Assembly (NCBI RefSeq): GCF_000455605.1
Contig: NC_017025.1
Coordinates: 1,674,001-1,738,000 of the forward strand
Direction: 5' to 3'
Length of the DNA stretch: 64,000 nucleotides
Source: Flavobacterium indicum GPTSA100-9 = DSM 17447
GTDB lineage: Bacteria; Bacteroidota; Bacteroidia; Flavobacteriales; Flavobacteriaceae
Notes under the pieces: model-generated
What the model saw: only the letters and a program-made list of their open reading frames with translations
Database searches by the model: none
What the model was told of the DNA's origin: nothing
Program-made: the position numbers and the translations under genes
Shown: positions 21,032 through 31,152 of the stretch, piece after piece
Position numbering within the stretch: position 1 is the stretch's first letter
Layout of the letters: each line of letters starts with the position of its first letter

Positions 21032-21696
21032 AAATTAAGTTTTCTAACCCTTTCAATTAATTCATTATCATTTCCAGATTGATTTAAAACTTGAAATTTA
21101 ATCTTAACTTTTCTCTTTTCAATTGCACTTAAAGTTATCGGAATATAATTAGGCAAGTCTTTCGTTTTAATTCCTTTTTCAATTAAACTAATTATTTCAT
21201 AATCAATATTATCAAAACCAAATTTTTTATTATTTAGCTCATTAATTGAATTATATATTGTTTTTGAAATAAACTTCTCTCCTCCTAAAATTACTTTAAA
21301 AACTTCACTGAAAGTTTCAAAACCTACATCTGACTTATTAATAAAACCTTCTGGATTTACTTTTGAAATAATTTTATCAATTATTATACCTTCATGATGC
21401 ATCGTGATCATTATCACTTTAGATGTAGGATATTTTTCTTTAAATACTTTTGCTAGGTCACCACCACAAAAAATTTTTTCTTCTTTATATGCTGGCAAAC
21501 TAACATCTAGTAAAGCTATATCGATTTTATTCTTTAATTTAGAATTCTGTTCAATAATTTTAAAAGCTTCTTCTGAATTATACGCACAATAAATATTAAA
21601 GTTATAACCTTCAACTAAATTATTGAAAATTGTACAATATCCATCAACAATCATCGGGTGGTCATCTACAATAAGTAGATTTAAATCTTTATTCAT
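21025..21696 (-). CDS. LuxR/NarL-type response regulator
   Basis: A 223-residue two-component regulator. The receiver domain (1-140) has the acidic pair DDHP, the phosphoacceptor Asp in IALLDVSLPAY, the Thr switch in VIMITMHH and Lys in GFINKSD. A short C-terminal helix-turn-helix follows (ISLIEKGIKTKDLPNYIPITLSAIEKRKVKIKFQ), shaped like LuxR/NarL domains. No histidine kinase gene is present in the window, so it is an orphan here. It is transcribed toward the peptide operon and may bind the paired repeats upstream of it. Confidence 0.85.
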   Translation of the reverse strand: MNKDLNLLIVDDHPMIVDGYCTIFNNLVEGYNFNIYCAYNSEEAFKIIEQNSKLKNKIDIALLDVSLPAYKEEKIFCGGDLAKVFKEKYPTSKVIMITMHHEGIIIDKIISKVNPEGFINKSDVGFETFSEVFKVILGGEKFISKTIYNSINELNNKKFGFDNIDYEIISLIEKGIKTKDLPNYIPITLSAIEKRKVKIKFQVLNQSGNDNELIERVRKLNLI

Positions 21697-21792
21697 TTTA
21701 ATAAATTTTGTATTTTAACGAAGAATTACTTGTAAAAGTATTATAATTTAAAATTTATAGTAAATGGTTTACATAAAAAAATTGAAAAAAAT

Positions 21793-22713
21793 ATTTGGCC
21801 ATTACACGTTCCTCCTCTTCCAGACGAGCTATTTTCATCATGGATATACAGATTAGCAAATAATCATCGAATTAGCCCAGAGACATTAATAAATGAATCT
21901 TTGAATAAAAAATTGCTTATTAAGATTAACAGCCTTGATATTGAACCTGATTCAATTCATATTGATCTAATAACTCAAAATACACCTTTGAGCTCTGAAC
22001 AATTTGAGAAACTATTTTTAAATCATTATAACTCTAACATTCTTGAAGAAATAATCAATTCACTACACTTTTTAAAAGTTAACGATCCTAAAAACAAGAA
22101 AAATGGAATTGTTTTTTGTCCAAACTGTTTATCTAAAGGAATAGCCTATTTTAAAAGAAAGTGGTTATTGACTTCATCTATTGTATGTTGTGAATGTAAC
22201 TCATATTTAATGGATTATTGCCCTAATTGTTTCAAACATTTTTCGTATTGGGACACAACAAAAAAATCAGAACTAGTTAATAACTCTATAACATCTTGTA
22301 GATGTGGTTTAGATATTTCAAAATTTTCTTTTCCATTAAGCCCTACTCAATTAGAAATTGACTATCAAAAATATATTGATTTCACAATTGAAAATGGATT
22401 TAATAACCATACCCAATACTCATTCACGTATTTAAATACGCTAATGTTCACGGCTTCAATGATTAAAAAAATTATAAAATCGCCAAAGTATAAGAAAAAG
22501 TTAAATAAAATATATCCTGATCTAATTATTGACATCGAAGTACCTACAAATAAATGGACGCTTTCAGAAAGGCAATACTTACTGCCAATTGCTTATTATT
22601 TACTTGATAATTTCCCGAATCGGATAAAAGAGGTATTTCCAAAGAAATATAATCTTAAAAAGGAATTTGGGCAGCTACCATATTGGTTTGAAAAAGAATT
22701 AATTTTCAGATGA
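21793..22713 (+). CDS. TniQ/TnsD-like transposition target-selection protein, start codon unclear
   Basis: The frame is open from 21737 and begins to look like TniQ at 21796 (WPLHVPPLPDELFSSWIYRLA), the family's classic N-terminus. Zinc ligands follow in the expected order: FCPNCLSKG, IVCCECNSYLMDYCPNCF and SCRCGL. TniQ/TnsD proteins recognise the insertion site and recruit transposase in Tn7-like elements. There is no ATG or GTG before the conserved N-terminus; ATT codons at 21793 or earlier, or TTG at 21901, would have to serve. The start may have been lost. It converges with the TnsE-like remnant, overlapping by 15 bp, and is divergent from the response regulator. At about 300 residues it is the size of short TniQ proteins. 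Confidence 0.8.
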   Translation: MWPLHVPPLPDELFSSWIYRLANNHRISPETLINESLNKKLLIKINSLDIEPDSIHIDLITQNTPLSSEQFEKLFLNHYNSNILEEIINSLHFLKVNDPKNKKNGIVFCPNCLSKGIAYFKRKWLLTSSIVCCECNSYLMDYCPNCFKHFSYWDTTKKSELVNNSITSCRCGLDISKFSFPLSPTQLEIDYQKYIDFTIENGFNNHTQYSFTYLNTLMFTASMIKKIIKSPKYKKKLNKIYPDLIIDIEVPTNKWTLSERQYLLPIAYYLLDNFPNRIKEVFPKKYNLKKEFGQLPYWFEKELIFR

Positions 22714-24491
22714 TTCCCTTAAGTCAGCAATTATTTTTTTATGAATTTTATTAGCTAAATTTTCTATTGTTTTTGTTCTTACATCGTCTTTTCCAAATTC
22801 ACCTATAATTTCATGAGTATTGTTTCTTAAAAAAGAAATGTCATTATCCTTAAAAAAATCAATGCTTGAAAACTTATCAATACTTTTTAGAAATTTCTTA
22901 GTTGAAACAATAGACCAACTTGATTTGTAGTCCTTTTTTATTACATTAATTATATCATAAATTACATTAATGTCAATTGATTTAAACTTATCTCTATTTC
23001 TAAATAATGGAAAATAATTATTCCCACCAGAGTCTACAATATAATAAATTATACCTTCATAAGATAAACCAAATATTATCTTTTTTGTTAACTTTTCACT
23101 AATTATATCAGATAAACGTTCGTTTTTATAGTGATATTCTTTTTCTAAATATTCCAATGCTTTTTCAATAATTTCAATCCATTCAAAATCTTTGAAGTTA
23201 TTGATATTCCTGCCGTTAGGCTCATCATAATTAGAGAAATCTTGATGTTCGTCAGGTCTTTCGTCATTCACATAAATTGGGTTTCCTTCATTATCCTTAG
23301 ACATGACCAAATGATTAATTCCTGGAGATTCAGCAAATCTATTTCTTAAAGCAATTGGATTATCAATTATTCTATCATTATTATTTAAATTTAATGGCAA
23401 ATCTTCGGATTCATTTGGATTTCCATTTGTAGGTTTTGTTTCGTTATTAGTTCTAACATCCTGACCATTTGTTATGTTTTGTTCATCACTTTGATTTTGC
23501 GAACTATTAGTATCTATTAAATCAATATCACCATCTACTAAAAAAAATCTTCATCAGCTGATATCTCTAGTATTTGATTTACAATAATTTTTTTTAAAGA
23601 TATTTCAGAATTATTTTTTGTAAAATATTGTCCAACAAATACAAAGTCACATGGAAAATCAAACGGAATCTTATACTTAATAAAGGAACCTTCTTTTATA
23701 TTATTTAATCTTAACATCGAAAAATATGATCCTATATTGTAAAATAACTTTTCGGCATAGTTATTTTTTGTAAAAAAATATTTTGCAATTAAACTTGCAT
23801 CTGATCTAGTTATATAATTGCTATCATAATATAATTTTCCCTTTCTTGTTTTTGAATCAAATGATTTATTAAAAATGACATAACGCATTCTATTTGTAAT
23901 TAAAAGATCTAAAATCAAAGAAGAATATCCAATAAAAAACTTTAATATTACATCAATTGGAATTATATATTGATAAGTTATTGTTTTATCATCCTCTCCT
24001 TCTCTCTTTATAACTGATTCAATTTTTCTTGTAAAATATGAAGAATCCCTATAAATTGAAACTCCATTTTCGATAACATCCGGGAATAAAGTATTTGAAA
24101 AAATAGTATCCAATTCTTTGATTCTAAAATTGTAATCATTACTTATTTTTAATTTATTGATTTAATAAAGTCCATTCCGCAATACTTTTCCATCAGTGTT
24201 GTAAAGACTTGACATCCTGAGAAACCTTCCTTGATAATCAAATTGAGAACTTAAAGGAAATAAAATGGATTTAGAAAAAGGTATTTCAACTTTTTCAATT
24301 CTATTTTTATTAATATTATTCAAAAAATATTCATCATTTCTCATTAGAGCTAAATATGCTTCAATGTAAAATCTAGACTCCCTATAATTAAAGAAGACTC
24401 TACCATACCAAAATAATGACCAGATATTACCTTCTACATTATTCGCGAAATTTTTGAAATTTATTGTTCTTTTATGGTGAATAGCTATCAT
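22699..24491 (-). pseudogene. TnsE-like Tn7-family protein, disrupted by a stop and a frameshift
   Basis: Three reading frames join into one protein of about 580 residues. A 109-codon frame from ATG 24491 ends in TAA (24162-24164) and continues in the same frame for over 200 codons to 23538. There an eight-T run with a one-base shift would fuse ISADEDFF to LVDGDIDLIDTN, which stays open to 22699. The layout resembles TnsE: an N-terminal ANNVEGNIWSLFWYG, a middle DASLIAKYFFTKNNYAEKLF, an Asp/Asn-rich linker, and a C-terminal NTHEIIGEFGKDDVRTKTI before a final helix. TnsE directs Tn7-like insertion to replicating DNA. Similarity is judged by eye and is weak; adjacency to TniQ and to a Tn7-like terminus supports it. 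Confidence 0.5.
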
Positions 24492-24549
24492 AATCTTAAG
24501 TTTATTATAACCTAAATTATAAAACTAATTCTAATATTTAATTTTTTTT

Positions 24550-24613
24550 CTCATTTTCTTTTGTAATTTTCTCATTTACTCTTGTAGATTCTCATTTTCT
24601 TTTGTAATTGACA
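24550..24613 (-). repeat. Tn7-like transposon terminus with three TnsB-site-like repeats
   Basis: Reading inward on the minus strand, the end starts TGTCAATTACAAAAG and holds three copies of TACAAAAGAAAATGAG (third-base variants in the middle copy), at 24591-24606, 24571-24586 and 24550-24565, spaced 20 and 21 bp. TGT termini with tandem sites of about 20 bp are typical of Tn7-like ends. It sits exactly where the istB reading frame is lost and 59 bp before the TnsE-like gene. The matching other end was not found in the window. Confidence 0.6.
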
Positions 24614-25061
24614 TAAGAACCATCTGCTTTTGCCATTTTTAGCTTAGTGAACAACTTAGATGTGTTGTAATAACTAACTTTATATCCTTGAATACAAGCT
24701 TGATAACCTAATGCGGTTCCAAAAAACTTTTACCTACTCCTGTACTTCCTGTGATTAATACATTCTGATTTTTCTCAACAAAATCGCATGCAGCTAATCT
24801 CAACACCACGTTTCTATCCAGATTGCGTGAAGCATCAAAATTGATATTTTCAATATTAGATTTGTAATGGAATCGAGCGTTTTTTATGCTTCGTTCAATG
24901 CGACGATTGTGACGTTCATTCCATTCAGCATCAATGAGCATTGCGATAAATTGATCTAGCGTGTAGTGGTCTGTTTTTCCGCTTTCGATGGCGATTTTAA
25001 AAGCATTATGCATGCCATAAAGCTTCATTTGTTTCATTTTGGTTGTGGTGATTTCATTCAT
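24614..25061 (-). pseudogene. istB: IS21 helper ATPase IstB, frameshifted and truncated
   Basis: The N-terminus (MNEITTTKMKQMKLYGM), the HNRRIERSIKNARFHY block and the Walker A motif GSTGVGKSF are intact. One base is missing after GKSF, giving a premature stop at 24708. The shifted frame then restores family sequence (GTALGYQACIQGYKVSYYNT, KLFTKLKMAKADGSY). Homology stops at 24613 where the TGT terminus begins. The product could not be an active AAA+ ATPase. Confidence 0.9.
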
Positions 25062-25078
25062 AAGTGTTTGATTTTAAT

Positions 25079-26621
25079 TTATTTGTAATAATTTTTTCCT
25101 CTGATGTTGTTGTGATTAAGCAATTCAAATTCTTCTTCTTGCTCATTATCAGCGTTGTCTAAGTTGTTTTCTAAAATGTTTTGGATGGCTTTAAAACTGT
25201 AAATCCTAAAATCGAGTGCGCGTTTACAAGCATTGATTAATCTTTGTTTTCCGACTTTTTTCTCAAAGTTCAATATGCCTAAACAACTTTTATAAGCTTG
25301 TTCGGGGTGATTTCTACTTTCAATAATTTGGATAATATAATCTGCTACGGCTTGGTCAATACTATTTGCCCAATCAATAAACCGACTAGCACTCCAATCA
25401 GCAACAAACTGATGTGTGCTGGATAAATGTTCGGCAATAGTAGTATAATCGTAAGGCTTATAATTTCTTGGATGTATGGCGATTCGGTTGTATTTGTAGA
25501 AGATTTCAACCGTAGTTTTGGGATACAAAAGTTTTACTTTTTTCCTCACGTATTGGTACGGAACACTATAATAACTCTTGTCTTGACTCAGTAATACATG
25601 ACCGTTTTGCATAACTGTTGCAAAGGATTGGTATCTGATTTCAAAGCGTTCTTGAGGTAATGGACGTAGTTTTTGTTTCCCATCTTCTATAAATAATTCA
25701 TAGCGAGAATAGGGTCTTCCTGTGAGTTTTTTGTGATTATGGGCATCTAATAAATCCCATATTTGTTGGTTTAATTCATCTAAGTTATAAAACTGTTTTT
25801 GTTTTAGATGCACATAAATTCTTCGGTATAAGATTTTTACAGCACCTTCTGCCAATGATTTATCTCTTGGTTTGTAAGCTCGGCAATATGGTAGTTTCGT
25901 AATGCTCTGCTATCAGCCAAGGTTTCATTAATTGTTGGTTCAAAACGACCTGGCTTTTAATTACGGCTGACTTTAGATTATCGGGAACAATTGTCGCAGG
26001 AACACCTTCAAAAAAACGCATAGCATTCTCTACCGAAGTTACAAAATCTTCTTTCTGTTGGCTCATAGAAGCTTCAGCATACGTGTGTTGACTTGCGCCT
26101 AGTATGGCAACAAAAAACTGAACTTCTTTAATCTCTCCCGTATCTTTTGCAATAATAGAAAGTGTTTTTCCAGCATAATCCACATACATTTTATCACCTG
26201 CTTTGTGATTCATATGCATTACTAGATTAACGCGTTTACTCCATATTTTAAAGTGATGTCTAAATTGAGAACTCTTAAAACCATCAGGATGTATAGTAAT
26301 ATATTGCTCCCACATGTGCTGGACGGTAACTCCAACTTTCTTGAGTTCGCGTTCCATTTGTGGAAAAAAATCATGAAGCTTTTGTAGTCTGGGATCTATG
26401 GTTTCAACTGTATTTTGTGAAAATAAAACTTCAAGTTCTGCATCTGTTTTGGCATCAATAGCTTCAAAACTTAAGCCTAGAAGTTCAAATAAAGAAATAT
26501 ATTTCTTTACCTTATTTCTTGAAAGCGATAAGTAATTGCTAATAAATAACTTACTCTTACCACTACAGTGAAATTTAATTACTTTTCTAATCTTACTCAT
26601 GTCTGTTACTTTGTTTGCCAT
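25079..26621 (-). pseudogene. istA: IS21 transposase IstA, frameshifted
   Basis: ATG 26621 (MANKVTDMSKIRKVI) begins an HTH domain, followed by the DDE core with Asp in KMYVDYAGKT and in TIVPDNLKSAV. After AEHYETTILP the frame shifts and meets a stop at 25860; the next frame resumes the family sequence (RAYKPRDKSLAEGAVKILYRR, holding the catalytic Glu) down to 25079. The two halves total about 515 residues, the normal IstA length. Its end lies 17 bp upstream of istB. Confidence 0.9.
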
Positions 26622-26706
26622 AATCCGTATTTTTTGTACGAATGTATGTGCTAACAACATGAAAAAAAGTAACTGTTTTTAATGGCTAATTTACCCTAAA
26701 ATTTAG

Positions 26707-26804
26707 GTGGTCAATTTGGACTGGAATTAGGTGGTCAGTTTGCACCGAAATCGATAGTCAATTTAGACTGGAAAGTGGTGGTCAATTTGACCGTTTTTTC
26801 CACA
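26707..26804. repeat. IS21 terminal multiple repeats
   Basis: Four related segments (26707, 26732, 26756 and 26778) share the core GTCAATTTG or a one- or two-base variant, often preceded by GGTG and followed by ACTGGAA. They are spaced about 22-25 bp and lie between the istA start and the element end at 26804. They look like IstA binding sites. Confidence 0.75.
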
Positions 26805-26940
26805 TTCAATTCTAATTGTAGAATCAGCTCCAGCCAAATGTAAATCCTTTTTTGGATCTACTGTACCAATTCCAACTTATGCACATATGTATGAACAACA
26901 AAAAAATGCTAGCAAAAAAAGTTGATTGTTTTTTTTCATA
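26805..26940 (-). pseudogene. Secreted protein gene fragment interrupted by IS21
   Basis: ATG 26940 starts a signal peptide (MKKNNQLFLLAFFCCSYICA). The next codon is TAA where CAA would give the common flavobacterial start of mature proteins, QVGIGT. The frame continues VGIGTVDPKKDLHLAGADST, then IRIE, until the IS21 end at 26804. Proteins with the VGIGT motif are large secreted or surface proteins, often tail-fibre-like. Only the first 45 codons remain. About 250 bp of AT-rich DNA before it shows no gene. Confidence 0.75.
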
Positions 26941-27193
26941 TTTATTTTATTACATATTATTAAATTAGTATTAATAATATAAAATTTATTCATTTTTACT
27001 AATGAGAAAGATATATTCTTTAAATATTTTATTTTAACAAGAGAAAGAGAGGAATTAATTTACAAACTATTACCCCAATTTAGTTTTTCAAAACAATATG
27101 ACATAAAAAGAATATTAATTTTAGACATAAAAATATCTTTCTATAATATTGAAAATCAAAATGTAAACTAATATATCCTCTCTTCTACTTTAA

Positions 27194-29152
27194 TTATAAT
27201 TTAACAATTATAAATTCACTTCGTCTATTTTTTTTATGCTGTTCTTCGCTACAGTTAGAATGGTTTGTTGGTTCGCAACCACAATCGTTTACTAGTAGTG
27301 TTTCACCATAACCTTTACCTGTTAATCTATCTTTTTCGATACCGTTTTTCACTAACCATGCGATTGTTGATTTTGCTCTTCTGTCAGATAAAGCTTCATT
27401 GTATTTAGCGGTTTGACGACAATCGGTATGAGAACGAACATCAATGTGCATGTTTGGATATTGTTTCATTACTTCTACAATTTTTGCTAATTCTACTGCT
27501 GCATCTGGTCGAATATTTGATTTGTCTAAATCGAAGTAAATAATATCAATTCCTAAAGCATTTCTTAAATCATCACCTGGTTTCATAGGTTTTTCGGTAA
27601 GTTCCAAAGTGATTCTAGATTCTGTTATTCCTGGTTTGTTTGGAATGATAGCTAAAATTTCATTGGTGTTAAACTCTGGTTTTTCTACCCTAATTTTAAA
27701 TTTGGTATCACATTCTACTATTCCAAAATCGTACTTTCCATTAGCGTCAGAAGTTACGGTTTTAATTTTATTTTCACTATTGTCAAATAAAGTTACAGTG
27801 GCTGATGAAATAGGTTCTTGAGAATCAAAATCTACAATAATTCCTTTTAATTGTTTTTCACAATCTTTAGGGATTGCTGCTATTTCTAAAAATTTGTAAA
27901 TATCATCGTATCCTAAATTATCTTCTTTTCTATTAGAGGATACAAACCCTCTTTTAGATTTAGTATCAATAATAAAAGCAAAATCATCCATCGAACTATT
28001 TACAGGTTCTCCCACATTTTTAATGCTTCCAACAGTTCCATCATCTTTCAATTCGGTTACAAACACGTCTAATCCTCCAAGTCCAGGATGTCCGTCTGAG
28101 GCAAAGTATAATTCGTTATCCTTTGATATAAAAGGGAATGTTTCTCTAGCTTCGGTATTGATTTTGTTTCCTAAATTCATAGGAGTTCCAAAGCTTCCAT
28201 CAGTATTAATATTTACTTTAAAAATATCGGAAGCACCAAGAGTACCTGGCATATCAGAGGCAAAGTACAACGTTTTTTCATCAGCACTTAAAGCGGGATG
28301 TGCTACACTGTAATTATTATTGTTAAATGGAAGTTCTTCAATGTTTGTCCATTTATCGCCTTCTTTTTTAGCTCTGTAAATTTTTAGAAGAATGGTTTGT
28401 TCTGCATTTTTACCCTTTTTTCCATTGAGATAATTGTTTCGGGTAAAATACATGGTATTTCCATCTTTTGTAAAAACAGGAGTAGACTCATGGTACTTTG
28501 AAGCTACACTTTTAGAGAATTTCTCAGGAGTTCCTAAATTATCTTCTTCCGATTTAGAAGCGCTGTACAAATTAGTAAATGATTGATTGGTCCAATTGTG
28601 TTTTTTATCAACAATCCCTCCAGTATCCTTAGCAGAAGTGAAAACAATTTCATCTTTATAAAAAGCAGTTCCATAATCTGAAAATTGTGAATTGATTCCA
28701 GCATTTTCAATTTTATAACGTCCAGAGTTTTTCTTAATTTCAGCTAAATAATTGCTTTGCGATTTGGCTAATTTTCCTCTTAAATCGGTTCCGTTTTTTG
28801 CATTAAATTGCGCCATCATTTGATCAGCCTTTTTATAATCGCCAATTGCTTTTAAAGTTTGTGCATATCTAAAATAATATTCATTATCTACAGGTTGATT
28901 CATAGCGAAAAGCTCAGAATACCATTTGTTAGCATCTTGTAGTTTACCATTATAGTAATAAGAATTTGCTAGTTTTTGAAATAATTCAACTGATTTATAA
29001 CCTTTTCCAGCAACTTTTTCATAAGTTTTGATAGCATCGACATAAGCAAATTTTTCAAAATCTTTATCAGCATTTTTAATTTTAACTTCTTGTGCATCTA
29101 CTAAAAAACTCTTAAGTAACGATGCTACTATAACTATTGTTTTTGTTTTCAT
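27194..29152 (-). CDS. OmpA-family outer-membrane/T9SS-associated protein
   Basis: The ATG at 29152 (MKTKTIVIVASLLKSF) gives a signal peptide; an upstream in-frame start at 29185 would add residues not fitting one. Domains in order are TPR-like repeats (about 20-130), a WD40-like PD40 propeller (about 160-420, SDYGTAFYKDEIVFTSA, HPALSADEKTLYFASDMPG), a carboxypeptidase-regulatory-like fold (LKGIIVDFDSQEPISSATV) and an OmpA peptidoglycan-binding domain (IYFDLDKSNIRPDAA, HTDCRQ, NRRSEFIIVKL). Such proteins pair with PorP/SprF partners in T9SS and gliding machinery. The PorP-like gene lies 10 bp upstream but is cut by an IS, so expression of this gene may be altered. Confidence 0.9.
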   Translation of the reverse strand: MKTKTIVIVASLLKSFLVDAQEVKIKNADKDFEKFAYVDAIKTYEKVAGKGYKSVELFQKLANSYYYNGKLQDANKWYSELFAMNQPVDNEYYFRYAQTLKAIGDYKKADQMMAQFNAKNGTDLRGKLAKSQSNYLAEIKKNSGRYKIENAGINSQFSDYGTAFYKDEIVFTSAKDTGGIVDKKHNWTNQSFTNLYSASKSEEDNLGTPEKFSKSVASKYHESTPVFTKDGNTMYFTRNNYLNGKKGKNAEQTILLKIYRAKKEGDKWTNIEELPFNNNNYSVAHPALSADEKTLYFASDMPGTLGASDIFKVNINTDGSFGTPMNLGNKINTEARETFPFISKDNELYFASDGHPGLGGLDVFVTELKDDGTVGSIKNVGEPVNSSMDDFAFIIDTKSKRGFVSSNRKEDNLGYDDIYKFLEIAAIPKDCEKQLKGIIVDFDSQEPISSATVTLFDNSENKIKTVTSDANGKYDFGIVECDTKFKIRVEKPEFNTNEILAIIPNKPGITESRITLELTEKPMKPGDDLRNALGIDIIYFDLDKSNIRPDAAVELAKIVEVMKQYPNMHIDVRSHTDCRQTAKYNEALSDRRAKSTIAWLVKNGIEKDRLTGKGYGETLLVNDCGCEPTNHSNCSEEQHKKNRRSEFIIVKL

Positions 29153-29162
29153 ATTGTGTTTT

Positions 29163-29920
29163 TTAGAAGAATCTTGGTGAAACAACTTTTTCTGATTTGC
29201 TTTTGAACTCGTAGCGCAAGAATATTTCGTGCGAACCCGAATTATAGTTAGCTAGTTTAGTAGTTTCAGCATCATAACCATAACCTATGAACCAACAATC
29301 AGAAACTTGAAAGCCAACTAAGCCACTTAATGCAGCATCCCAACGCCAAGCCGCACCTAAAACAAATTTTTCATTAAACATAAAATTGGCAGTTACATCC
29401 AATTGTAACGGGGCACCAGTTACCATTTTTGATAAAAAGGCTGGTTTGAATTTTACTATTGGAGACAAGTCAAAAACATATCCACCAATTAAATAATAGT
29501 GCATTCTTTCTTTTGCCGTAGCAGAAATGTTATCATCAAAGTGATTGGTTTCTAAAAAGTTTGGAACCGATAATCCAGCATATAATTTATCTGAATGAAA
29601 GTAAATACCAGCTCCAATATTTGGAGAAAATCGGTTATCAATGTTATTTTGAAATTGTGTATCGGTTAAATCATATCGATCTAATTTAGTGTAATCTACA
29701 TTAAGTAAATTGGCCGTTCCTTTTAAACCAAATGATAATTTATAAATTGTAGAAGTTTTAATAGTATACGAAATATCTGCTGAAACAGCGTTTTCGTCAG
29801 AAGGACCTATTCTATCATTAACAAAAGATATTCCTAATCCAAAGTTAGAATTATTAATAGGAGTATTCACAGAAAGAGTGTTAGTTACTGGTGCTCCATC
29901 TAATCCTACCCACTGAGTTC
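29163..29920 (-). pseudogene. PorP/SprF-family protein, 5' end lost at IS3 copy 2
   Basis: The open frame reaches the IS boundary and begins in mid-protein (TQWVGLDGAPVTNTLSVNTP), the conserved block usually found about 50 residues into PorP/SprF proteins. It then continues through the beta-barrel domain (FGLGISFVNDRIG, PNIGAGIYFHSDKLYAGLSVPN, HYYLIGGYVF) to the end, about 250 residues. These proteins sit in the outer membrane and help anchor secreted adhesins. The N-terminal segment and signal peptide are not found beyond the IS. An internal ATG at 29870 could start a protein without signal. Confidence 0.88.
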
Positions 29921-29977
29921 TGGATATACTAATTTAGCTTCCAGTATGAGTTAAGAATAAAATCTTATTTTTAACAT

Positions 29978-30277
29978 ATGAAACGAGAAAGAAAAATCTA
30001 TGATCCAGCTTTTAAGACAAAAGCAGTTCAATTAAGTAATGAAAGAGATAATATTTCAGAACTGGCAAGAGAACTAGGAATAAAAGTTAGTTTACTTTAT
30101 AAATGGCGAAAAGAATACGAAGAATTTGGCGAAGGCAGTTTTCCTGGAAAAGGAAATCTTAAACTAACACCAGAACAAGAAAAGATTGTTGAGCTTGAGA
30201 AAAAGCTAAAAGATGCAGAACTAGAACGTGATATATTAAAAAAAGCAATCGGCATTTTTTCCAAGAGCGGTCGATGA
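29978..30277 (+). CDS. IS3-family transposase OrfA, copy 2
   Basis: Identical in sequence to the product at 9763-10062: a 99-residue HTH plus leucine-zipper protein. The slippery A7G run at 30238-30245 would let ribosomes shift by -1 into the orfB frame upstream of its ATG, producing the fused OrfAB transposase usual for the family. Confidence 0.95.
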   Translation: MKRERKIYDPAFKTKAVQLSNERDNISELARELGIKVSLLYKWRKEYEEFGEGSFPGKGNLKLTPEQEKIVELEKKLKDAELERDILKKAIGIFSKSGR

Positions 30278-31152
30278 AATATAAATTCATTAAACATCAT
30301 GAATATCTATTTTCGATTGAAAAAATGTGTAAAGTGTTAGAAGTTGGTTCTAGTAGTTATTATAAATGGAAAAGCAAAACGCTTTCTAAAAGAACAATTA
30401 GAAAAAACGAAATAAAACAACAAATAACAACCATTTATTTTGCCTCAAAACAACGCTATGGAAGTCCAAGAATCACTATTGAGTTAAATACATTGGGCTA
30501 CAAAATATCAAGAATAACAGTTGCAAAATATATGAATGAACTTGGTTTAAAAAGTAAATTAAGTAAGAAATTCAAAGTTACCACCGATTCAAAGCATAAT
30601 TATTTAGTGGTAGAAAATGTGTTGAATAGAAACTTTATGGTTGCTAATCCATCAAAAGTTTGGGTATCAGACATCACTTATATTCAAACCAAAGAAGGAT
30701 TTTTATATCTAACAACAATCATCGATTTGTACGACCGTAAAATGATTGGTTGGAGTTTAAGCAACACAATGAATACTGAAGATACAACTCTCTCAGCGTG
30801 GAAAATGGCTATAAAAAATAGAATCGTTGAGAAAGGATTGATTTTTCATTCTGACAGAGGAGTTCAATATGCAAACAAAAAATTTGCAAATACAATTGAA
30901 TCTTACGGAGTAATTAGAAGTATGAGTAGAAAAGGAAATTGTTGGGATAATGCAGTAGCAGAAAGCTTTTTTAAATCATTGAAGACCGAATTAATTTATG
31001 GCAATAAACTAATAACTAAAAAGCAAATGGAACTGGAAATCTTTGAATACATCGAAATTTGGTATAATAAAAAAAGACGCCACAGTTCATTGAATTATAA
31101 AACAATCGAAGAATTTAATAATCAAAAAAACATTTACAAAAATGTAGCTTAA
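30274..31152 (+). CDS. IS3-family transposase OrfB, copy 2
   Basis: Identical to the 292-residue product at 8888-9766, with the complete DDE set. The perfect identity of two copies implies recent transposition. Together with OrfA it could mobilise both copies. Confidence 0.95.
   Translation: MKYKFIKHHEYLFSIEKMCKVLEVGSSSYYKWKSKTLSKRTIRKNEIKQQITTIYFASKQRYGSPRITIELNTLGYKISRITVAKYMNELGLKSKLSKKFKVTTDSKHNYLVVENVLNRNFMVANPSKVWVSDITYIQTKEGFLYLTTIIDLYDRKMIGWSLSNTMNTEDTTLSAWKMAIKNRIVEKGLIFHSDRGVQYANKKFANTIESYGVIRSMSRKGNCWDNAVAESFFKSLKTELIYGNKLITKKQMELEIFEYIEIWYNKKRRHSSLNYKTIEEFNNQKNIYKNVA

Larger units (their letters stand above)
24614..26804 (-). mobile_element. IS21-family element, decayed and truncated
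   Basis: istA and istB homologues lie in order on the minus strand. The istA-side end starts TGTGG at 26804 and contains four spaced binding-site repeats. Both genes are frameshifted, and the istB side is cut off at 24613 by the Tn7-like terminus, so the element is not functional. It in turn interrupts a small secreted-protein gene at 26805. Confidence 0.85.
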
